This document shows, in pieces, positions 58,341 through 64,000 of a stretch of DNA of 64,000 nt. This DNA is from Bacillota bacterium. Its GTDB lineage: Bacteria > Bacillota > Clostridia > Lachnospirales > Lachnospiraceae. Position numbers and translations under genes: made by a program. The notes under the pieces were generated by a model. It ran no database searches and was not told the origin of the DNA. It was given only the letters and a program-made list of their open reading frames with translations. The stretch lies in the NCBI GenBank assembly GCA_023443225.1, contig JAEZVF010000015.1, forward strand, positions 22,399 to 86,398, written 5' to 3'. Position 1 is the stretch's first letter. Each line of letters starts with the position of its first letter.

Positions 58341-60092
58341 ATGAAAAAGAAAGGTACTAAATTAATGGCATTTCTACTAGCTGTTGTGGTGGTTTTATCA
58401 ATGGTTGGATGCGGAAAGAAAGCGGAAAGTGAAAAAACGAATAACCCTGTAGCCGATTCATCAAAGGACAGTTCGATTGACAAAAGTGAGACACTGACTC
58501 TGGATGTATTTGCAACACAGGCAAATTATCAAGGATTACAAACGGGTTGGTATGGAAAAGTTATTAAGGACAAGTTTAATATTGAACTTAATATCATTGC
58601 ACCAAATATCGCTGGTGGAGGAAATGTTCTATATGAGGCCAGGTCAGCAGCAGGTAATCTGGGGGATATTGTTATAGTTGACAATTCAAAAATGAAGGAA
58701 TGCGTTGATGCCGGCCTCGTAATGGATATTAGTAAATATCTTGAGGGCAAGCAGAATATTGCAAAATATCAAGTTGGAATTGATAATCTTAAAAGTTATA
58801 TTGGACAAGATGCTGTCTATGCACTTCCTGTAAATGCATCTACACAGTCTCCAACAGAACCGACACTTTTTGCGGGTAAAGTATCAATCGCGTCTTATAT
58901 GCCTTTTGATTATTATCAGGAATTGGGCTGTCCAGAGATAAAGAATGAAGATGATCTGTTAGATGTATTGAAACAAATGCAGGAGAACCATCCAGAAACT
59001 GCAAATGGCAAAAAAACATATGCATTTTCTCTTTTTAAAGATTGGGATGGTGAATTTATGGCCATGACAGAAAAATTGGCACAAGCTTTTGGCTATATTG
59101 GAACTACAGGATCCGTATGGACAAACGCAAATGCTACTGAATCACAGTTATTAATTGATGACAATAGTGCATATTATAATGCTTTAAAATTATATTTCAA
59201 GGCAAATCAGTTAGGACTGCTTGATCCCGACTCTTCTTCACAAGATATGAATACGATGTTTACTAAAGTAACGGATAAGCAGATTTTCTATTTGTGGTTT
59301 GCATGGATGATGGGTAATTATAATTCCGAAGAACGCGGTAATAAGGGAGATGGATATGCCTTTGTCCCTGTTTCAAATCAAATGATTGTTACAGATGGAT
59401 TTAGTTCATATGGTAATGGAACAGCATTAGGTATCGGTTCTAAGGCAAAAGATCCGGAAAGAATAATGGAATTCCTAGATTGGACCTGTTCATCGGAAGG
59501 AATTAATTATTATGCAGGTAATATTAAAGATTTGACCTATGAAATTATTGACGGAAAACAGACAATGACAGATTTTGGTAAAAATGCTTGGGGAGATAGC
59601 CTTAGTGTTCCGGATGAATTAGGTGGCGGTAGCTATAAAGATGGATTCCCACAGATGAATGCAAATATCGGTAACAAATTTGATATCGATCCTGAATCAG
59701 GAGAATCTTATGATGTAGGTTTATGGGAAACCTCAATTAAATTAAACAGAACTTTATTGGATGACAATTGGGAAAAACAGTTTGGAGCTCCTAACATGGT
59801 AGATTATTTACAATCACGTAATATGCTTGATGTTATTCCTGGTTGTGCTTATACAAGACCTACAGAAGATTCTGAACTTTCCAATAAACGTTTACAGTGT
59901 GGAACTTTAGTAAGAGAAACATCCTGGAAGATGGTATTTGCTAAGGATGAGGCTGAATTTAACCAATTGTGGAATGATATGAAGACTCAACTGACAGGAT
60001 TTGGCTATGACGATATAATAACAGCAGACAGAGCAGTTGTAGAGGAAATCAGAGCAAGTCGTGCTGAAGCTGTCGAAGCTGCAGCAAAATAA
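58341..60092 (+). CDS. Sugar ABC transporter substrate-binding lipoprotein
   Basis: It has 583 residues. The lipoprotein signal MKKKGTKLMAFLLAVVVVLS ends in MVGC. A Ser/Lys-rich linker precedes the solute-binding domain (LDVFATQANYQGLQTGWYGK onward). Start at the ATG 58341 with TTGGAGG upstream. The order (permeases first, binding protein last, 220 nt after) is the reverse of the first locus. The ATPase gene is again absent. Confidence 0.88.
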   Translation: MKKKGTKLMAFLLAVVVVLSMVGCGKKAESEKTNNPVADSSKDSSIDKSETLTLDVFATQANYQGLQTGWYGKVIKDKFNIELNIIAPNIAGGGNVLYEARSAAGNLGDIVIVDNSKMKECVDAGLVMDISKYLEGKQNIAKYQVGIDNLKSYIGQDAVYALPVNASTQSPTEPTLFAGKVSIASYMPFDYYQELGCPEIKNEDDLLDVLKQMQENHPETANGKKTYAFSLFKDWDGEFMAMTEKLAQAFGYIGTTGSVWTNANATESQLLIDDNSAYYNALKLYFKANQLGLLDPDSSSQDMNTMFTKVTDKQIFYLWFAWMMGNYNSEERGNKGDGYAFVPVSNQMIVTDGFSSYGNGTALGIGSKAKDPERIMEFLDWTCSSEGINYYAGNIKDLTYEIIDGKQTMTDFGKNAWGDSLSVPDELGGGSYKDGFPQMNANIGNKFDIDPESGESYDVGLWETSIKLNRTLLDDNWEKQFGAPNMVDYLQSRNMLDVIPGCAYTRPTEDSELSNKRLQCGTLVRETSWKMVFAKDEAEFNQLWNDMKTQLTGFGYDDIITADRAVVEEIRASRAEAVEAAAK

Positions 60093-60215
60093 AAGAATAG
60101 AAGCATTGGTTCTATCACTGGCTATGCACTTTATAATTTATATTGTAAAGGCATAGTCAGTTTTTTTATACCCAATGTGAACACAATGTGTGATCATTAA
60201 GGAGTGCCTCTACTG

Positions 60216-60270
60216 TTGACAAATGAGTTCTACTAGAGTAAAATGAAACCACAAGCATTCTACTGCAGTA
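60216..60270 (+). promoter_or_regulatory. Promoter with two TACTnnAGTA operators
   Basis: TTGACA (60216-60221), 17 nt and TAAAAT (60239-60244) form a near-consensus promoter. TACTAGAGTA (60231-60240) overlaps the spacer and -10. TACTGCAGTA (60261-60270) lies just past the start site, each within a repeat TTCTACTnnAGTAAAATGA, 30 bp apart. Palindromes of this kind recall BlaI/MecI/CopY repressor sites. Confidence 0.7.
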
Positions 60271-60385
60271 AAATGATTTATTATGAGTTTATCTATACAA
60301 TTTAATTTACGAAGCTTGTTAGCAATTAGTCTGTTGCTATGTAGTTGAATAGCAATCATCTATGAAGAAGGTGAAAGGAAAAAAT

Positions 60386-61786
60386 ATGAAACGGATAAAC
60401 ATGAAATGGATAAACATGAAACGAATTATAAGCATAGTAATTCCTATTATAGTTCTAACCGGTTGTAGCACAGTTCCTAAATCTGAGTTGGAGGTAAGTC
60501 AACCCGCCGAACATAGTATTGTAAAGGACAATGATAGCAGTTATCTTTTATTTGATGATTGGCTAGCTACAGTTCCAAATAATGAAAAAGAATGGTTAGA
60601 CCTTCAACCAGAAGATTACCTCACTGATTTTGAGATGTTTTATCAAGAATTTATGAAAAATTTCCCTTATATTGGTGTGGCTAAACGCAAATATGGAATT
60701 GATTATGAACGTAACTATCATAACACTAGAACTTTATTAAAAAGTTGTACCAATGATTTTGACTATTATCATTTGTTGCGAGAACATTTTTTTGAATATA
60801 TTTATGTAGGGCATCTGGACATATGGGGAACCCGTTATAACAGTTATATAGAGGAATGGAAAGACTATGCAAGTGAAAGCGATGGTATGGCGTTTAGGTA
60901 TAAGATATTAAATAACCCTGTATCAAAGAAAAACTACGCACGTATGGAAAAAGTAATAGATGCTCTTTCAAGTAAATACGATGATTACGTATTGCAGTTT
61001 GATGTACGAAAAGAAGAAGAACCTGACATTTCTCCAGACTTAGGGCGCGATAATCCAAATGTATCACTTGAAATCATTGAAGAAGATAACATTGCAAAAG
61101 TAACTATCAATAGTTTTGATATGAGTCTTTTTGAAGAAGATAAAAAGATACTATTTGAGTATTATCATAAGATACAAAACTATAAGCACATCATTTTTGA
61201 TATAAGACAAAATACTGGTGGGGGTATGGAGTATTTTAATGAACTTGTTATGGCACCTTTCATAAATGAGAAAGTATCTGTTCCTGTGTATATTTTTATG
61301 AAGAATGGGGAGATAACAAAAGATACGCTATCTGCACACATGGGAAACGATATTGATTGGAAGCCTATGTCCGAAGTGCCAGCGCTTGTAGGATTAAATA
61401 AAGATGATCGATTAGAACTTGATTATTTCTATCAATTTTCTTATGAGATAGAACCCACTAGTGAAAACATAAATTTTTCGGGGAAAATGTGGATGCTTGT
61501 GGGTAGTAATAACTATTCCTCTGCTGAATATGCCGCTATGATGGCAAAAGAGTCAAACTTTGCAACCTTGGTGGGAGAGAACACAGGTGGTGATGGGATT
61601 GGAATAGATCCTACCTTTATTGTAATGCCTAAAAGTGGATTTGTTGTTCAATATAGTCCAATATACGGGACAGATGCGAATGGCGTAAATAGTGAAGAAG
61701 CTGGAACAAGTCCTCATATTTATAGTACCGATGAATTAGATGCTTTTGAAGCTTGTATGAACTCCATTCACGATATGGAAGATTAA
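60386..61786 (+). CDS. S41 peptidase-like lipoprotein
   Basis: The C-terminal half matches the S41 (C-terminal processing/tail-specific) protease core: HIIFDIRQNTGGGMEYFNEL and the catalytic-Ser region GSNNYSSAEYAAMMAKESNF followed by GENTGGDGIG. The N-terminus has a lipobox (IIVLTGC). No PDZ domain is evident between. A 15-nt unit with ATGAAACGGATAAAC is repeated three times at the start, giving MKRINMKWINMKRI; I choose the first of these ATGs (60386), which has AAAGGAAAAAAT upstream. It is probably an outer-face protease under the palindromic operators. Confidence 0.82.
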   Translation: MKRINMKWINMKRIISIVIPIIVLTGCSTVPKSELEVSQPAEHSIVKDNDSSYLLFDDWLATVPNNEKEWLDLQPEDYLTDFEMFYQEFMKNFPYIGVAKRKYGIDYERNYHNTRTLLKSCTNDFDYYHLLREHFFEYIYVGHLDIWGTRYNSYIEEWKDYASESDGMAFRYKILNNPVSKKNYARMEKVIDALSSKYDDYVLQFDVRKEEEPDISPDLGRDNPNVSLEIIEEDNIAKVTINSFDMSLFEEDKKILFEYYHKIQNYKHIIFDIRQNTGGGMEYFNELVMAPFINEKVSVPVYIFMKNGEITKDTLSAHMGNDIDWKPMSEVPALVGLNKDDRLELDYFYQFSYEIEPTSENINFSGKMWMLVGSNNYSSAEYAAMMAKESNFATLVGENTGGDGIGIDPTFIVMPKSGFVVQYSPIYGTDANGVNSEEAGTSPHIYSTDELDAFEACMNSIHDMED

Positions 61787-61839
61787 TTCATTCCTTACTA
61801 TCTTACATTCTTAGCCACCTATGGAAAGCTAGGAATGGA

Positions 61840-61868
61840 AAGAAAAGGCTAATCAATGAAAGGTTAGC
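61840..61868 (-). terminator. Terminator of the minus-strand gene pair
   Basis: On the minus strand GGCTAA...TTAGCC arms (61868-61847 region) are followed by TTTTCTTT, 14 nt after the stop at 61882. Confidence 0.65.
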
Positions 61869-61881
61869 CCTCTCTATATAC

Positions 61882-62718
61882 TTATGCTCTGCCAAGATTC
61901 TTTAAGATTTCGTGATAACGCATGGTAGCCAATGTACTAGGTTCACCTTTTTTACAGAAAGATAATTTGGATAACTTTGGAACAATACGTTCAACAACAA
62001 TCTGTCCATCCACCATTTTCGATTCTAGGGCATTTAATGCTTCCAGAAATCGTTTGTCATTCTTAGCACGATTATAAAAAGATAAAATATAGACATATAT
62101 AAAAAGATTGTAGCTACGGAATGGATATTCAACCTGCATGAACAATTTACCTATTCCATAATGGCAAGGGCCAATCGGTTTTCGTATAGTCCAATGATTT
62201 AGTAAGAAATCCACTGCTTTATCCAATGCCGGTTCTCTGTTAAGATAGTCACTAAAACGGAAAGCACTTAGGATAATCAGTGTTGGGTGTGGGTTGGAAT
62301 ACTCGGTTTCTGGGCCATGTCCAAAGCTAAACTTATTACAACGCCAACCGCCATCAGCATATTGGGTATTTAAAAGGTGTTGGTATGTCTTTTGCAGCCG
62401 CGCATCATTGGCATATCCCATATGGCATAGCACATCGGCAGCATGGGCCGTATGGCATGGGTAAACTGATCCTTGTGGATACACCTTAAAACTACCATCT
62501 TCTCTCCATGCACGGAATAATAACTCAGCACATTCTTTAAGCAAAGGGTCGTTGGGTTCCATGCCTAATTCCAACAAATATAGTATGCTTTCAATCGTGG
62601 AAAAAGGTGATCCTTTGATTAAGCGGTTGTCAGGTGTAGTCCAATAATCTGCACCATTATCATGTCTGTGTGACAGTATCGATTCAAAATCCGATAAATA
62701 TTGATCCTTGATAGCCAT
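61882..62718 (-). CDS. Prenyltransferase/squalene-cyclase-repeat-like protein
   Basis: It has 278 residues of alpha-alpha toroid repeats. GGWRCNKFSFGHGPETEYSN and DGSFKVYPQG are QW-like repeats typical of terpene cyclase and prenyltransferase folds, and CHTAHAADVLCHMGY may contain metal or active-site residues. There is no DxDD catalytic motif, so cyclase activity is doubtful. Similar fold-only proteins are found in Firmicutes. It lies 48 nt downstream of a transglutaminase-like gene. Confidence 0.7.
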   Translation of the reverse strand: MAIKDQYLSDFESILSHRHDNGADYWTTPDNRLIKGSPFSTIESILYLLELGMEPNDPLLKECAELLFRAWREDGSFKVYPQGSVYPCHTAHAADVLCHMGYANDARLQKTYQHLLNTQYADGGWRCNKFSFGHGPETEYSNPHPTLIILSAFRFSDYLNREPALDKAVDFLLNHWTIRKPIGPCHYGIGKLFMQVEYPFRSYNLFIYVYILSFYNRAKNDKRFLEALNALESKMVDGQIVVERIVPKLSKLSFCKKGEPSTLATMRYHEILKNLGRA

Positions 62719-62766
62719 ATTTTCAACTCCGTTTCTTTTTATGATATTTGTCGGTAAGCAGGAAAT

Positions 62767-63687
62767 CTATCTTGATTCAAGAATGTGGTTAGGAACCTGT
62801 AAGGAGGGATTGAGTTCATATGTTTCAATGATAGTGTCTAAGTTATTATCAACATCTAAAGACAAGGAAGCAATCTTGTCAAGCAGTAGGAAATCTGATT
62901 CGGCTAAGTCAAAATCATTAGCAGTTAAAAACCGCCAAGTATCCCAATCAAGGTCGCGCCTGCATAGATGTGGAGTTGTTTCAACTTTGTTGAGAGCAGC
63001 AAAATCTCTAAGAAGCTGTCCCCTGACAAACCATAATCCCCAAAGATCTTCAATACCGCATTTCATTGGGTCAAACAAGCCATTACGGCAAAGCTGCCAA
63101 GCCTTGCCGGCAACAATGAAGTCACTTTCAAAAGAAAGATTATGTGGATTTGGGAAGTCATTGTTAATTATTTTTTCGTTTTTAAGCGCTACATTATTAG
63201 GTCCCCACTTATAAAGCATGCTTAACTGGAATGGATCAATCTGAGGGTCATTCGCAATCCACTTAATTCCATTCCAGTATTCCACAATCCAATGATCTTC
63301 TAAGCTGCCTTGATAACCTAAATAAGCGGCGAAGCCACATCTGCATCTGGCAGGTATGCCCTTCACTCTTAGAATTGCGCATGCTAAAGTTGCAAATTCT
63401 CTGCAAGACGCAATTACGCGATTTTCAGGCAATCGTGGGATTAAAATGGAACGAGCGTCATAGTGAAGTATTTTGGTTAATAAATCGCTCAAGTATAAAG
63501 GATAACTTTCTTTTTCTGAATCCGAAGGAAATCCGTATAGCTTAGTCCATGCTCCATGCACAATCAAACCTTGAACGATTTGGCAAATGTATTCTGGATT
63601 GTTAGTAATATTAACAGTAACATCATTATAACTGCTAATATTTGTAAATGAACCCGGTTCTTTGTAGTACTGCTGTGAATCTTTCAT
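62767..63687 (-). CDS. Transglutaminase-like cysteine protein
   Basis: It has 306 residues. The transglutaminase-core triad is readable: Cys in VIASCREFATLACAILRVKG, His in SLEDHWIVEYW, and Asp in WIANDPQID. There is no signal peptide, so it is cytoplasmic. Such proteins act as proteases, amidases or crosslinking enzymes. The ATG has GGAGG upstream (63692-63701 on the minus strand). It is in an operon with the toroid-fold protein. Confidence 0.82.
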   Translation of the reverse strand: MKDSQQYYKEPGSFTNISSYNDVTVNITNNPEYICQIVQGLIVHGAWTKLYGFPSDSEKESYPLYLSDLLTKILHYDARSILIPRLPENRVIASCREFATLACAILRVKGIPARCRCGFAAYLGYQGSLEDHWIVEYWNGIKWIANDPQIDPFQLSMLYKWGPNNVALKNEKIINNDFPNPHNLSFESDFIVAGKAWQLCRNGLFDPMKCGIEDLWGLWFVRGQLLRDFAALNKVETTPHLCRRDLDWDTWRFLTANDFDLAESDFLLLDKIASLSLDVDNNLDTIIETYELNPSLQVPNHILESR

Positions 63688-64000
63688 AAACGACCTCCAA
63701 GATAGTTTTTACGAAAGGCGCCTTCCACATTTTCAGTTTAGCAAATAATTTCTACAAAGCAAGCTTTTTTTGAAATATATGTAAGACGATAATGGAAGTA
63801 TCTTTGGACATATAACTTATTTATCATCTATTTTGTACATTAATTAGTGTAAAAAGAAGATATATGTAATGAAAATTGGTTACTTGAAAAGGTAAGTTCC
63901 ACTTTGAATAAGTAAGTTCCACTCAAACTAGGGGAAATAAATAAATACAAACGTGAGAACTAAAAAAATATATATAATAGATGTATTTTATATCATTTTG
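63688..64000. other. Gene-free AT-rich right edge with a short direct repeat
   Basis: GTAAGTTCCACT occurs at 63892-63903 and 63912-63923, a 20-bp period. I see no gene or clear promoter; it could be a regulator site or the edge of an element outside the window. Confidence 0.35.

Overview
The window looks like chromosome from an AT-rich, low-GC anaerobic Firmicute, most likely a plant-polysaccharide-degrading Lachnospiraceae (Lachnoclostridium/Anaerocolumna-like). Grounds: strong AGGAGG ribosome sites, two YesM/YesN-plus-LplB-type sugar ABC loci, a cytoplasmic GH5 glycosidase, SLH surface proteins and many XRE/MerR/AraC regulators. This placement is inference from gene content, not from a database match.

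Layout. (1) 1-5330: the end of a YesN-like regulator followed by a carbohydrate ABC importer (binding lipoprotein and two permeases, no ATPase gene), then a small secreted protein. (2) 6109-35720: a tRNA-Gly(GCC) gene followed by a long insertion hotspot. The last 20-24 bases of the tRNA recur at 16502, 19277, 20361, 21401 (split by a GC-rich hairpin), 23747 and 30390. A tRNA-terminator-like relic without tRNA sequence lies at 35651. I read this as serial accretion of integrative elements. The youngest (6223-16525, about 10.3 kb) has an integrase, a MOBV-type Mob/Pre relaxase with a candidate oriT, a GIY-YIG protein with an unusual N-terminal domain, and an uncharacterised P-loop ATPase plus two small membrane proteins. 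A complete IS66-family element with an 8-bp target duplication sits inside it. Older segments carry a flavin reductase, an MNT/HEPN toxin-antitoxin pair with a nonsense codon in the toxin, and integrase fossils. They also carry immunity-like membrane genes (CPBP protease, MerR-DUF1648 fusion, DUF3784, DUF6442/XRE pair, SdpI-like), a serine hydrolase, MgtE, hydrolases, AraC regulators and a PfkB kinase.

(3) 35823-47600: GNAT, ANT(6)-like and AAC(3)-like modifying enzymes, a 1952-residue SLH surface protein beside a TetR regulator, an XRE/desulfoferrodoxin-like regulator overlapping a chloramphenicol-acetyltransferase-family gene, and small Clostridia-type proteins. (4) 47608-51570: an apparently orphan ykkC-class riboswitch-like RNA, and a MerR regulator plus a BtrH_N-domain protein flanked by two copies of a tiny gene for a 25-residue two-cysteine peptide. 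The two copies differ almost only at synonymous positions, so the peptide is under selection.

(5) 51544-60092: a second sugar locus, with YesM/YesN (minus strand) divergent from a GH5 enzyme, two permeases and a binding lipoprotein. (6) 60216-63687: an S41 protease-like lipoprotein behind a promoter with two TACTnnAGTA palindromes, then a minus-strand pair of prenyltransferase-repeat-like and transglutaminase-like proteins. No rRNA or CRISPR array was seen; the only intact tRNA seen is tRNA-Gly.
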